This document shows positions 24,698-33,298 of a stretch of DNA of 64,000 bases, in pieces. Position 1 is the first letter of the stretch. Each line of letters starts with the position of its first letter. Below the pieces are notes generated by a model. That model made no database searches. It was given only the letters and a program-made list of their open reading frames with translations, and was not told the DNA's origin. Position numbers and translations under genes: made by a program. The stretch comes from Agrococcus jejuensis (lineage in GTDB: Bacteria; Actinomycetota; Actinomycetes; Actinomycetales; Microbacteriaceae): NCBI RefSeq assembly GCF_007679035.1, contig NZ_VEFR01000003.1:124001-188000 (forward strand), in the 5' to 3' direction.

Positions 24698-25726
24698 ATG
24701 AAGGCAGTCCGCGTGCACGAGTACGGCGTCGATCCGCGCATCGACGACGTGCCGGAGCCGACGATCCAGGGACCGTGGGACGTCATCGTCGACGTCGGCG
24801 CAGCAGGCCTGTGCCGCACCGACCTGCACATCATCGAGGGCCAGTGGGACCCGATCCAGCATCCGACGCTGCCCTACGTCATCGGCCACGAGAACGCGGG
24901 CACCGTGCGCGAGATCGGCAGCGCGGTGTCGAACGTCGCCGTCGGCGACACCGTCATCATGCATCCGCTCACGACCTGCGGCCTCTGCGCCGCATGCCGC
25001 GTCGGCCAGGACTCGCACTGCGCGAACGCCACCTTCCCCGGGATCAACGCCGACGGCGGCATGGCCGAGCAGCTGCGCACGAACGCACGCGCGGTCGTGC
25101 GTCTGGATGCCGGCATCGAGCCGAAGGACGTCGCGGCCCTCGCCGACGCCGGCCTCACCGCGTACCACGCGGTGCGCAAGGCGGCCGGCGTGCTCTTCCC
25201 CGGCACGCACGCGGTCGTCGTCGGCGCCGGTGGGCTCGGCCACATCGGCATCCAGACGCTCGCAGCCATCACGAGCGCGACGATCACCGTGGTCGACCGC
25301 AGCGAGGAGGCGCTCGAGCTCGCCGGGACGCTGGGCGCGCATCACACGGTGCTCGCCACGAGCGACGACGAGATCGCGGCGAAGGTCGCGGACATCACCG
25401 GCGGGGGAGCGCACGTCGTGTTCGACTTCGTCGGCGAGTCCGGAGCCGAGCTGCTCGTGCCGAGGCTCATCCGCAACCGCGGCCAGCACTACGTCATCGG
25501 CTACGGCGGCACGATCCAGCTGCCGACGATCGAGATCATCTCGCGCGAGATCGACGTCATCGGCAACCTGGTCGGCACCTACCAGGACCTCGTCGAGCTC
25601 ATGACGCTGCAGGCGCAGGGGCGCGTGCAGCTGCACACGAAGGTGTACCCGCTCGAGGCGGCGCTGGACGCGATCCACGACCTGGAGGCCGGACGTCTCG
25701 TGGGTCGCGGCATCCTCGTGCCCTAG
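24698..25726 (+). CDS. zinc-dependent alcohol dehydrogenase
   Basis: 342 residues. Catalytic zinc ligands are in GLCRTDLH and VIGHENAG, structural zinc cysteines in TTCGLCAACRVGQDSHC, and the NAD fold has VVGAGGLGHIG. The acid after the loop (VVDRSEEAL) favours NAD over NADP. GGAGAGG at 24684-24690 sets the start. The family oxidises primary or secondary alcohols or reduces aldehydes. No operon partner; a strong hairpin follows. The IclR regulator is convergent, so a functional tie is uncertain. Confidence 0.9.
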   Translation: MKAVRVHEYGVDPRIDDVPEPTIQGPWDVIVDVGAAGLCRTDLHIIEGQWDPIQHPTLPYVIGHENAGTVREIGSAVSNVAVGDTVIMHPLTTCGLCAACRVGQDSHCANATFPGINADGGMAEQLRTNARAVVRLDAGIEPKDVAALADAGLTAYHAVRKAAGVLFPGTHAVVVGAGGLGHIGIQTLAAITSATITVVDRSEEALELAGTLGAHHTVLATSDDEIAAKVADITGGGAHVVFDFVGESGAELLVPRLIRNRGQHYVIGYGGTIQLPTIEIISREIDVIGNLVGTYQDLVELMTLQAQGRVQLHTKVYPLEAALDAIHDLEAGRLVGRGILVP

Positions 25727-25739
25727 CGGCGGCTCGGCA

Positions 25740-25779
25740 GCCCGCTCGGGTCCCGGCGCATCCGGGACCCGACGCGGGC
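25740..25779. terminator. bidirectional terminator hairpin
   Basis: A 17-bp stem with one bulge (25740-25756 with 25762-25779) and a 5-base loop lies between the convergent dehydrogenase and IclR genes. Confidence 0.75.
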
Positions 25780-25783
25780 GCCG

Positions 25784-26608
25784 TCAGGCAGCGGCATCGC
25801 GCGGCTGCCCCGAGCGGCAGCACCTGCTGACCTGGTTCGCCACGTCGCGCAGGTGGCGCTCGAGATCGCGCTGCCGCCGTGCGTCGACGGTGCGCGACGG
25901 GGCGCTGACGGCGACAGCGCCCACGATCGCGCCCGAACGATCGCGGACGCCCACGGCTGCGCAGGTCATGCCGGGCACGAACTCGTCCTGCTCCCAGGCG
26001 ACGCCGCGGGTCGCCACGGTGTCGAGATGCTCGACGAGCGCGTCGCGTCGCGTCATCGTGGCGCTCGTCAGCGGCGTCATCGGATGCACGTCGATGTACT
26101 GCTCGACCGCCTCCGGCGCCATGCCGGCGAGCATGATCTTGCCGAACGCGGTCGCATGCGCTGCCTCGTGGAAGCCGAAGCGGAGCGGCGTGATGCGCGG
26201 ATGGTCCGGGCAGTCGACGACGTGGGCGACGATCACGTCGGCGCCGCGATACACCGCGAAGTAGGCTGCGGCGCCGGTGAGGTCGTGCAGCCGCGCGACC
26301 TCGCTGCGCACGGGATGCGGCACGCCGACCTGCCGGTGCAGCGAGGCGCTCAGGCGATCGAGCCGATAGCCGAGCTCGAAGCGATGCTCGTCGCGCAGAT
26401 GCACGAGGTAGTCGCGCTGCACGAGCACCTGCAGCAGCCGGTAGGTCGTCGGCAGCGGGAAGCCGAGCGCCGCCGAGACGTCCTTCGCGGTCGCTCCACC
26501 GCGCTCGGCGACGATCTCGAGGATCGCGAGGGTCTTCTCGACCGTCTGCACGCCAGGCTCGCGTCCTGCGCGAGCCTCGGGAGCCTGGTCGACGTCGTCG
26601 TCGGGCAT
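25784..26608 (-). CDS. IclR-family transcriptional regulator
   Basis: 274 residues. Residues about 20-80 form the IclR winged helix (VEKTLAILEIVAERGGATAK; GFPLPTTYRLLQVL), and the GAF-like effector domain follows, with HATAFGKIMLAGM and TRRDALVEHLDTVATRGVA typical of the family. IclR regulators usually control aromatic, acetate or sugar-acid catabolism next door; no such target is evident, the nearest gene being a convergent alcohol dehydrogenase. Confidence 0.9.
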   Translation of the reverse strand: MPDDDVDQAPEARAGREPGVQTVEKTLAILEIVAERGGATAKDVSAALGFPLPTTYRLLQVLVQRDYLVHLRDEHRFELGYRLDRLSASLHRQVGVPHPVRSEVARLHDLTGAAAYFAVYRGADVIVAHVVDCPDHPRITPLRFGFHEAAHATAFGKIMLAGMAPEAVEQYIDVHPMTPLTSATMTRRDALVEHLDTVATRGVAWEQDEFVPGMTCAAVGVRDRSGAIVGAVAVSAPSRTVDARRQRDLERHLRDVANQVSRCCRSGQPRDAAA

Positions 26609-26652
26609 GCGTCCATCGTCGCCCGACCGGGGTGCGTCCGTCGAGGGGTGGA

Positions 26653-26685
26653 GCCGGCGCCGTGCGTCCTGCACGCGGCGCCGGC
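26653..26685 (-). terminator. terminator of osmC
   Basis: Long GC hairpin with arms 26653-26665 and 26671-26685 (two-base bulge) directly downstream of the OsmC stop. Confidence 0.55.
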
Positions 26686-26696
26686 CCCGAGGAGCG

Positions 26697-27119
26697 TCAG
26701 CCCTCGAGCGTCGCGCTCGCGAGCGTGATCTCGATGCCGGCGAGGGCCTGCGAGACGGGGCAGCCCGCCTTCGCCTCGTTGGCGATGCGCTCGAACTCGG
26801 CCTGGTCGAGGCCCGGCACCGTCGCCGTGACGGTGAGCGTCGAGCCCGTGATGCCCTGGCCGGGCACGAAGCCGACCTCGGCGCTCGTCGAGATCGTCGA
26901 CGGCGCGTGGCCCGCCTCGCCGAGGGCGTGCGACAGCGCCATCGAGAAGCACGACGCGTGGGCGGCGGCGATGAGCTCCTCGGGCGTGGTCTGCCCGGAT
27001 CCCTCGGTGCGCGCCTTCCACGTCACCTTGGTCTCGATGCCGGACTTCAGCGTCGTCGTTCCCGATCCGTCGGCGAGGCCACCGTTCCAGACGGTGCTCG
27101 CGCTGCTCGTGACTGCCAT
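26697..27119 (-). CDS. OsmC-family peroxiredoxin
   Basis: 140 residues with the two redox cysteines of OsmC/Ohr: Cys57 in AAAHASCFSMAL and Cys120 in AKAGCPVSQAL, and the N-terminal SSASTVWNGGLADGSG typical of the OsmC subgroup. Members reduce organic hydroperoxides with dihydrolipoamide-type thiols and are induced by osmotic or stationary stress. GGGAG precedes the ATG. Divergent from a CPA1 antiporter, a plausible shared osmotic-stress locus. Confidence 0.93.
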   Translation of the reverse strand: MAVTSSASTVWNGGLADGSGTTTLKSGIETKVTWKARTEGSGQTTPEELIAAAHASCFSMALSHALGEAGHAPSTISTSAEVGFVPGQGITGSTLTVTATVPGLDQAEFERIANEAKAGCPVSQALAGIEITLASATLEG

Positions 27120-27203
27120 GGATGGCTCCCTTCGTCGGAACCTCCAGGCTACGTCGCGTCGCGGCCCACGCGTCGGGGCTAGCCTCGAACGCGGGAGGCC
27201 CGT

Positions 27204-28973
27204 ATGGAGCAGCACCTCGTCGAGGAGATCACGATCGTGGCGGTGCTCGGCATCGTCATCGTCGGCGCCGTCTCGGCGGTCGCGGGTCGCATCGGCGTCG
27301 CCGCGCCGCTCCTGCTCACGGTCGTCGGCATCGCGTTGGGCTTCGTGCCCGGAGCCGCCGAGGTCGTCGTCGATCCCGAGATCATCCTCACGGTGGTGCT
27401 GCCGCCGCTGCTGTACGCGGCGGCGCTGCAGGTGCCGTTCGTCGACTTCCGCCGCAACCTGCGGGTCATCGCGTTGCTCGCGGTCGTGCTCGTCATCGTG
27501 TCGGCGCTCGTCGTCGGCGGCATCGTCGCGTGGATCTGGCCCGCCGTGGGGCTCGCGCTCGCGGTCGCGCTCGGCGCGGTCGTCGCGCCGCCGGATGCCG
27601 TGGCGGCGACGTCGCTCGGCAAGCGGCTGGGCCTGCCGCCGCGCATCGTGACGATCCTCGAGGGCGAGGGGCTCGTGAACGACGCGACGGCGCTCGTGCT
27701 GCTGTCGACGGCCGTGGGCATCGCCGCGGGCGCCGACGACGGCGGAGGCGCCGTCGAGCTCGGCGACGTCGCGGGCACGTTCGCATGGGCCGTCGTCGGC
27801 GCGATCGCCCTCGGCCTCGTCGTGGGCTTCCTCGCGGTCGCGGTGCGCTCCCGCATCCACGACATCGTGCTCGACACGGCGCTGTCGATCGTCGTGCCGT
27901 TCGTGGCGTTCCTCGCCGCGGAGCAGGTCGGGGCGTCGGGCGTCGTCGCCGTCGTCGTCGCGGGCATCGTGGTCGGCAACGCGGGCCCCGGCCGCATCGG
28001 CGCACGCGAGCGGCAGAGCGAGCGCACGAGCTGGCAGACGTTCACGATGGTCATCGAGCACGCGGTGTTCCTCTACATGGGACTGCGCCTGCGTCCCGTC
28101 GTGGAGGCGGTGGAGTCGGCGGAGCAGTCGCTGTGGGAGGTCGTGGGCATTGGCCTGCTCGTGACGGGCGTGCTCATCGCGCTGCGCTTCGCGACGATGC
28201 CGCTGCTGCTGTGGTCGATCCGCTTCCGCGCGCGCACGCTCGAGCGGCAGCAGCAGCGCGGTGAGCAGCGGATGGCGCAGGCCGACGAGCGCTTCGGCGC
28301 GATCGAGGACGAGCGCGTCGTCGGCAGGCTCGAGCAGTTCCGCAGGCGGCTGGAGTCGCAGGCGAACGACGTGACGGCCGAGCGCGACCAGGCGCTGTCG
28401 TGGCGCGACGGCACGGTGCTGGGCTGGGCGGGCATGCGCGGCGTGGTCACCGTCGCAGCGGTGCAGACGCTGCCGCACGACCATCCCTACTACGCGGCGC
28501 TCGTGCTCGTCGCGTTCGTCGTCGCGATCGTCACCCTGCTCGCGCAGGGCCTCACGCTGCCCGCCCTCGTCCGCGCGCTGCGGCTGCGCAAGGATTCGAC
28601 GGTCGAGGAGCGCGCCGAGCTGCTCGAGCTCACCCGCCGATGCGCCGACGCCGGCAGCGCTGCCATGGCGGAGGCGATGGACGCGCTCGAGACGCCGCTC
28701 GACGATGGGATGCGCGACGAGATCCTCGCGATGCCCGCGCGCCGCGTCGAGCGCGCGGCGACGCTGCTCGGCGTCGGCGAGGACGTCGACGAGGAGCAGA
28801 CGCGCGCGTTCGTGCGCGTGCGTCGCGTGCAGCTGGGGGCCGAGCGGGCGGCGCTCAAGGCCGAGCGGCAGAAGGGCGCGTTCTCGTCGGAGACGCTCGC
28901 AGCGATGCAGCGACAGCTCGACGTGTTCGAGGTGCAGCTCGACGCGATGGCCGGCGACGAGCCCGGCCACTGA
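27204..28973 (+). CDS. CPA1-family Na+(K+)/H+ antiporter
   Basis: 589 residues. About 12 membrane segments occupy residues 1-400; GAVVAPPDAVAATS and the ion-site LEGEGLVNDATALV (Asn-Asp pair) identify the CPA1/NhaP fold. A charged cytoplasmic insert (about 335-395) precedes GWAGMRGVVTVAA, and a helical cytoplasmic tail of about 130 residues follows. It should exchange Na+ or K+ for protons and act in pH and salt homeostasis. GGGAGG upstream sets the start. Divergent from osmC. Confidence 0.93.
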   Translation: MEQHLVEEITIVAVLGIVIVGAVSAVAGRIGVAAPLLLTVVGIALGFVPGAAEVVVDPEIILTVVLPPLLYAAALQVPFVDFRRNLRVIALLAVVLVIVSALVVGGIVAWIWPAVGLALAVALGAVVAPPDAVAATSLGKRLGLPPRIVTILEGEGLVNDATALVLLSTAVGIAAGADDGGGAVELGDVAGTFAWAVVGAIALGLVVGFLAVAVRSRIHDIVLDTALSIVVPFVAFLAAEQVGASGVVAVVVAGIVVGNAGPGRIGARERQSERTSWQTFTMVIEHAVFLYMGLRLRPVVEAVESAEQSLWEVVGIGLLVTGVLIALRFATMPLLLWSIRFRARTLERQQQRGEQRMAQADERFGAIEDERVVGRLEQFRRRLESQANDVTAERDQALSWRDGTVLGWAGMRGVVTVAAVQTLPHDHPYYAALVLVAFVVAIVTLLAQGLTLPALVRALRLRKDSTVEERAELLELTRRCADAGSAAMAEAMDALETPLDDGMRDEILAMPARRVERAATLLGVGEDVDEEQTRAFVRVRRVQLGAERAALKAERQKGAFSSETLAAMQRQLDVFEVQLDAMAGDEPGH

Positions 28974-28994
28974 GGCGGGGTCGCGCGGCGGGCG

Positions 28995-29486
28995 TCAGTC
29001 GCGGCAGTCGGCGTCGACGAGGTCGCGCACGTGCGCGAGGAACGCCGCGAGGCGCTTCGCCTCGGCCGGGTCGAGCTCGGCGGCGGCGGCTCGGATGGCC
29101 GGCGCGAGGGCGTCGGCAGTGTCGGGCGCGTTGCGCGACGAGGGCTCGAGCAGCTTGCTGCGGCGGTCGTCGGCGTGCTGGCGCGTCGAGATGAGCCCGC
29201 CGTCCTGCAGCCTCCGGATGATCGCCGAGACGGAGGGCGTCGTGAGGCCGAGGTGCGTCGCGACCTCGGTGGGGGTCGCAGGCTTGCCCGCATCCGCACG
29301 GTCGGCGATGAACCGCATGGCCTCGCGCTCGCTGTGGCCGGGTCCGCACGACGTCTGGCGACGGCGCGAGAGACGCGACTCGGCGAGGCGCAGCTCCTCG
29401 ACGGCCCACGTGAGCTGGGTCGTCGGGTCGTCGCCGGGCACGTCGGGCTCGACGTCGAGCGACACCTGCGTCGTCGAGGTCGCCAT
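28995..29486 (-). CDS. MarR-family regulator
   Basis: 163 residues from ATG 29486, 8 bases after GGAGG; an ATG at 29492 is too close to that site. The winged helix is ATPTEVATHLGLTTPSVSAI followed by RRLQDGGLISTRQHADDRRS. MarR proteins are dimers that usually repress their own and adjacent genes. The promoter has an 11-base perfect palindrome. The antiporter gene is convergent; a downstream target is not obvious. Confidence 0.88.
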   Translation of the reverse strand: MATSTTQVSLDVEPDVPGDDPTTQLTWAVEELRLAESRLSRRRQTSCGPGHSEREAMRFIADRADAGKPATPTEVATHLGLTTPSVSAIIRRLQDGGLISTRQHADDRRSKLLEPSSRNAPDTADALAPAIRAAAAELDPAEAKRLAAFLAHVRDLVDADCRD

Positions 29487-29520
29487 GCCCATCGCCTCCG
29501 ATTCCTGTGCGTGCAAGGGA

Positions 29521-29540
29521 TTGCCTAGAGACTCTAACCA
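29521..29540 (-). promoter_or_regulatory. palindrome upstream of marR gene
   Basis: TAGAGACTCTA (29526-29536) within TTGCCTAGAGACTCTAACCA, a probable autoregulatory MarR site. TTGC-TAG is shared with the element at 30613. Confidence 0.5.
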
Positions 29541-29593
29541 CATCTCGCGACGTCGGTCACGGGGCTTGGCGCAGCGTCCCGATCGTGCTCGCG

Positions 29594-30142
29594 TCAGCCA
29601 GCCATGAGCGGCGCGAACGGGCTCGCGCTCGCGACGTCGTCGGATGCGGATGCGGCGCGCGCGTCGCGGAAGTGCGCTGCGACGGCATCGAGGGATGCGT
29701 CGGGCACGTCGTGCATCGCGTAGCCGGCGTCGAGGTCGACATGGCTGAGCTCGAGCCAGGCGAGCTGCTCGCGGGCGAGCATCGCCGCGCCGTCGGCGCC
29801 GCGCGGGGCGCCGACATGCTCCTGCAGCGCGCCGAGCACGCCGCCCAGCGCGGCCGTGAGGGCCGCGAGCAGGTCGGCGGGCGAGAGGTCGTGCAGCCGG
29901 TCTGCGGGCTCGACGCCCGTGGCGTGGCCCTCGATGGCGCGAGTGGAGCGGTCGGCGTGCCGCGTCATGCGGGCGATGACGTGGCGTCGCGTGCCGAGCC
30001 CCGAGCGCGACGGCACGACGAGCTCGGCGTCGCCGAGTCGCAGCACGGCCGTGAGCAGGCGCAGCGATGCGGCGCGCAGCTGGGGCATGAGCACGTCGAC
30101 GGGGGCGTCGGTGCGCTGCGTCGCGTCGGAGGCGATGGTCAC
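29594..30142 (-). CDS. DinB/maleylpyruvate-isomerase-like protein
   Basis: 182 residues from GTG 30142, preceded by AGAGGGA. The helical bundle shows LRAASLRLLTAVLRLGDAEL, then RRHVIARMTRHADRSTRAIEG and ARE-QLAWLELSHVDLDAGY, fitting the mycothiol-dependent maleylpyruvate isomerase N-terminal (DinB-like) superfamily. The histidines near residues 70-80 and 150 are candidate metal ligands. Members are thiol-dependent transferases or isomerases, mostly uncharacterised. The start overlaps the stop of a 30-residue ORF by 4 bases. Confidence 0.72.
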   Translation of the reverse strand: MTIASDATQRTDAPVDVLMPQLRAASLRLLTAVLRLGDAELVVPSRSGLGTRRHVIARMTRHADRSTRAIEGHATGVEPADRLHDLSPADLLAALTAALGGVLGALQEHVGAPRGADGAAMLAREQLAWLELSHVDLDAGYAMHDVPDASLDAVAAHFRDARAASASDDVASASPFAPLMAG

Positions 30143-30231
30143 GATGCGGATCCCTCTGGGTCGGTGGTGCCGTGGCGGAGCGTCGACGGCGCGACGAGCG
30201 CGGCGTCGACCTCGTCCCATGCGTCGGTCAT
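30139..30231 (-). CDS. possible 30-residue coupled small protein
   Basis: An ATG at 30231 follows a GAGG and lies 8 bases after the stop of the DUF7882 gene; the ORF ends in GTGA that provides the start of the DinB-like gene. The peptide begins MTDAWDEVDAALVAPSTLRH and is acidic, without a signal or membrane segment. Its exact fit between two genes suggests translation, at least for coupling. I know no family for it; conservation would decide whether the peptide itself matters. Confidence 0.45.
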   Translation of the reverse strand: MTDAWDEVDAALVAPSTLRHGTTDPEGSAS

Positions 30232-30239
30232 GACGAGCC

Positions 30240-30566
30240 TCAGGCGGCCGCGACGAGCGCGTCGACCGCGTGGAGGGCGCGTGCCTCGCACCGCACGGTG
30301 AGTCCGGTCGGCCGGTTCGTGTCGGCGACCATCGCCTCGAGGCGCGCGCGGTCGAGGTCGATCGCGTCGGCGCTGGCGTAGCCGTAGACGAGCGTGCTCG
30401 CCTCGTGGATCCAGACCGACTGCCGGCTGGTCTCGGACCGGCACGTGAGCAGGAACGGCTCGCGCCTGCGCAGCTTGGCCGTCACGACCGCGGCGAGGTG
30501 CGCCAGGTCGCCGTCGTCCATCTGGAACGTGGCGTCGTCGCCGTTGCCGTACCTGAGCGTGCCCAT
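30240..30566 (-). CDS. DUF7882-family small protein
   Basis: 108 residues beginning MGTLRYG, with MDDGDLAHLAAVVTAKLRRR and SVWIHEASTLVYGYA, the pattern of a small protein family almost restricted to Microbacteriaceae and often mislabelled ATP-dependent DNA ligase. No ligase motif exists. GAGGAG precedes the ATG; an upstream in-frame ATG is less likely. First of three coupled genes. Function unknown. Confidence 0.85.
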   Translation of the reverse strand: MGTLRYGNGDDATFQMDDGDLAHLAAVVTAKLRRREPFLLTCRSETSRQSVWIHEASTLVYGYASADAIDLDRARLEAMVADTNRPTGLTVRCEARALHAVDALVAAA

Positions 30567-30887
30567 CGCGATCTCCTCGCTCTCGCTCGACCGGAACATC
30601 CAGCCGATCTGATTGCTAGTTCATTAAGCAAACTATCTCCCTGGCGGACTCGAAGCAACTCCTCTCCGGCGCGTCGGCGCGTCGTCGCCGGGATCGGCGT
30701 CCACGGGCCGCACGGTCGAGGGGCCACGGGCCCCGGGTTCGCAGGCCATTCCTCGGATCTAGGGGCATGGAGGCGCGGGTGGGGGAGGTGCCCTCGCCAG
30801 CGACGTCGGCCCTGCGTTCGCGCGCGACAGGTGAACGACACGCATCCATCAGGCGAATCATCTGCTCGACGCGTACCATGGCTCGCG
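30567..30887. promoter_or_regulatory. divergent intergenic region with MarR-like site
   Basis: In this 321-base gap only the first 80 bases are AT-rich. TTGCT...AGCAA (30613-30617 with 27-31) forms an inverted repeat with a 9-base spacer and likely overlaps the DUF7882 promoter. At the other end TACCAT (30874-30879) lies 8 bases before the marR ATG. I see nothing else convincing in between. Confidence 0.4.
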
Positions 30888-31430
30888 ATGAGCCAGGACG
30901 ACCGCACGCAGTCCTCCGGATACTGGTACCCGGAGCGCGATGGCGCGTCGACGGTCGACGTGCTGAACCTGCTGCGGCGGTACCGCGCCGCAGAGACCCG
31001 CATGCGCGCCCGCACCCGTGCGTCGATGGAGATGGGCGAGACCGACCTGCTCGCGCTGCGCACGATGCTCTCGGCGCAGCGGCGGGGCGAGCTCGTGCGC
31101 CAGCGCGACCTCGCGCAGGTGCTCGGCATCACCTCCGCCTCCGTCACGGTGCTCGTCGACCGGCTCGAGCAGTCGGGTCACGTCGAGCGGCGACCGCATC
31201 CGACCGACCGACGCTCCACGATCGTCGTCGCCACCACCTCGACCGACCACGAGGTGCGCGAGACCCTCGGCGCCATGCACCAGCGCATGATCGCCGTCGT
31301 CGACGACCTCACGCCGGCCGAGCTCGAGGTCGTCGCGCGCTTCCTCTCGGGCATGGCGGCATCCGTCGAGGAGGCGAGCGACCTCGACGCAGAGCTGCGC
31401 GACGTCATCCGCGACGACGCCGGCGACTGA
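30888..31430 (+). CDS. MarR-family regulator
   Basis: 180 residues. The winged helix includes RQRDLAQVLGITSASVTVLV and RRPHPTDRRSTIVVATT. A long N-terminal helix (VDVLNLLRRYRAAETRMRAR) resembles other actinobacterial MarR proteins. No Shine-Dalgarno; the TACCAT element 8 bases upstream suggests leaderless initiation. It diverges from the DUF7882 operon and may control it. A small lipoprotein gene follows 80 bases later. Confidence 0.87.
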   Translation: MSQDDRTQSSGYWYPERDGASTVDVLNLLRRYRAAETRMRARTRASMEMGETDLLALRTMLSAQRRGELVRQRDLAQVLGITSASVTVLVDRLEQSGHVERRPHPTDRRSTIVVATTSTDHEVRETLGAMHQRMIAVVDDLTPAELEVVARFLSGMAASVEEASDLDAELRDVIRDDAGD

Positions 31431-31510
31431 CGCCGGGATCGTCCCCGAGGACGACGCCGTGCGTCCCTGAGGAGGACGCGCTCGCCCGCGCGACGCGGTG
31501 GGCTGGGAGC

Positions 31511-31945
31511 ATGCACTCCAAGCCCCTGCTCGCCGCCGCATCCGTCGCCGGCATCCTGCTGCTCGCCGGCTGCGCCTCGCTCACCGACGGCCTGCACGAC
31601 GTCCACACCGAGGCGTTCGTCGACCGCGACGCCGCCGAGGCCGGCTGGGTCGGCGTCGCGGTGCCCGACTGGCTGCCCGCCGACGCCACCGAGATCCGCA
31701 CGACCGCGACGAACGACGAGACGAACGCGGTCATCGCCGTCACGAGCGACGACGACCCGATCGGCTGCGAGACGGCGCAGCGGGTCTCGCTGCCGTTCGA
31801 CGGCCGCTACGGCGGCATCGACGACGGCGACGGCCTGCCCGAGGAGGTGCTGCGCTGCGGTCCCTACGAGGTCGTCGCGGTCGAGGGCGGCTGGCTCGGC
31901 TGGTTCACCGCGACCGAGGCCGGCCAGACGCCCGACGACCTCTGA
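31511..31945 (+). CDS. small lipoprotein of unknown function
   Basis: 144 residues; signal peptide with lipobox LLAGC and Cys21. The mature part contains GVAVPDWLPADATEIRTTAT, TNAVIAVTSDD, two cysteines about 40 residues apart and a closing GGWLGWFTATEAGQ. GGGAG lies 5 bases before the ATG. Similar small actinobacterial lipoproteins exist without known role. It ends 3 bases from the convergent FAD-oxidase gene. Confidence 0.78.
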   Translation: MHSKPLLAAASVAGILLLAGCASLTDGLHDVHTEAFVDRDAAEAGWVGVAVPDWLPADATEIRTTATNDETNAVIAVTSDDDPIGCETAQRVSLPFDGRYGGIDDGDGLPEEVLRCGPYEVVAVEGGWLGWFTATEAGQTPDDL

Positions 31946-31948
31946 CGC

Positions 31949-33298
31949 TCAGTCGTCGAAGACCTTGCCGGGATTGAGGATGCCGGCGGGGTCGAAGACG
32001 GCCTTGATCTCGCGCTGCAGCCGCAGCTGCGTGTCGCCCAGCTCGAGCCCGAGCCAGCGCCGCTTCAGCACGCCGACGCCGTGCTCGCCCGTGAGCGTGC
32101 CGCCCATCGCGAGCGCGCCCTGGAAGATCTCGTCGGCAGCCGCCCACACCGCATCGGTCGGCTCGTCCTCGTCGAAGACGAACGTGGGATGCAGGTTGCC
32201 GTCGCCCGCGTGCGCGGTGGTCGCGACCGTGACGCCGTGCCGCTCGGCGACGTCGGCGCACAGCGCGAACATCTCGGGCATGCGCGTGCGCGGCACCGAC
32301 ACGTCCTCGACGAGCACCGTGCCGAACGAGTCGAGCGCGAAGTGCACCTGCCTGCGCACCTCGACGAGCATGGCCGAGCGCTCGACGTCGTCGGTGATCT
32401 CGGCGTCGCCGCCGTGCGCCTCGACGATCGCGAGGGCGTCGCGCGCGATGGCCTCGGCACCCACGTCGTCGAGCTGCAGCAGCACGAACGCGCCCCGCAT
32501 GGGGCGCCCCGTGTAGGCCGACAGCATCCGCACCGAGACGGTGCCGACGAGCTCCATGATCGCGGGGCGGATGTGCGCTGCCGTGATCGCGGCGCACGCG
32601 GCTGCTGCCGCGACCTCGTCGTCGAAGAAGGCGCCGACGGTCCAGACGCCGCCGGGCACCGCCGGGCGCAGGCGCAGCGTGGCCTCCACGATGATGCCGA
32701 GCGTGCCCTCGCTGCCGATCATGAGGGCTGCGAGGTCGAGGCCGGTGACGCCCTTCACGGTGCGGTGGCCGACGTCGATGCGCTCGCCGGACGCGAGCAC
32801 GACGCCGAGCGCCAGCACCGCCTCGCGCGTCACGCCGTACTTGGCGCACAGCAGGCCGCCCGCGTTCGTGGCGATGTTGCCGCCGACGGTCGAGATCGCG
32901 CGGCTGGCAGGATCGGGCGCCCACCACATCCCGTGCTCCTCGAGCGCGGCGTTGAGGTCGGCGTTGAGGATGCCCGGCTCGACGACCGCGAGCTGGTCGG
33001 CTGCCGAGACCTCGAGGATGCGGCGCATGCCCGACACGTCGATCGAGAGCTCGCCCTCGCCGGTGTTGGCGCCGCCCGCGAGCCCCGTGCCGGCGCCGCG
33101 CGGCACGACGGGCACCCCGTGCTCGCTCGCCCAGCGCATCGCGGCCTGCACGTGCTCGACCTCGGTCGCGCGCACGACGGCGACCGGCCGTCCCGCCGCA
33201 CGGTGGCCCGACCGGTCGGCGCGCGCGGCCTCGAGGGCCGCGTCGCTCGTGTCGACGACGATCCCGGGCGACGCTGCCCGGAGCGAGTCGAGGTCCAT
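31949..33298 (-). CDS. GlcD-like FAD-linked 2-hydroxyacid dehydrogenase
   Basis: 449 residues. The PCMH-type FAD domain shows VVPRGAGTGLAGGAN, STVGGNIATNAGG and IGSEGTLGII; the C-terminal substrate domain has HAGDGNLHP and GEHGVGVLKR. Such enzymes oxidise glycolate, D-lactate or D-2-hydroxyglutarate and pass electrons to quinone or an electron-transfer partner. The start overlaps the histidine phosphatase gene (ATGA). The GlcE/GlcF partners are absent, so it is likely a single-subunit D-lactate-type enzyme. It may follow the catabolic operon upstream. Confidence 0.92.
   Translation of the reverse strand: MDLDSLRAASPGIVVDTSDAALEAARADRSGHRAAGRPVAVVRATEVEHVQAAMRWASEHGVPVVPRGAGTGLAGGANTGEGELSIDVSGMRRILEVSAADQLAVVEPGILNADLNAALEEHGMWWAPDPASRAISTVGGNIATNAGGLLCAKYGVTREAVLALGVVLASGERIDVGHRTVKGVTGLDLAALMIGSEGTLGIIVEATLRLRPAVPGGVWTVGAFFDDEVAAAAACAAITAAHIRPAIMELVGTVSVRMLSAYTGRPMRGAFVLLQLDDVGAEAIARDALAIVEAHGGDAEITDDVERSAMLVEVRRQVHFALDSFGTVLVEDVSVPRTRMPEMFALCADVAERHGVTVATTAHAGDGNLHPTFVFDEDEPTDAVWAAADEIFQGALAMGGTLTGEHGVGVLKRRWLGLELGDTQLRLQREIKAVFDPAGILNPGKVFDD

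Noticed and set aside
26697..28970. Very long minus-strand open frame opposite the CPA1 antiporter
   Set aside because: Its composition (runs of Arg, Asp, His) is that of an antisense shadow; only its last 140 codons are a real gene (OsmC).
30240..30566. ATP-dependent DNA ligase annotation for the DUF7882 protein
   Set aside because: 108 residues without the ligase lysine motif; the label is a known misannotation type.
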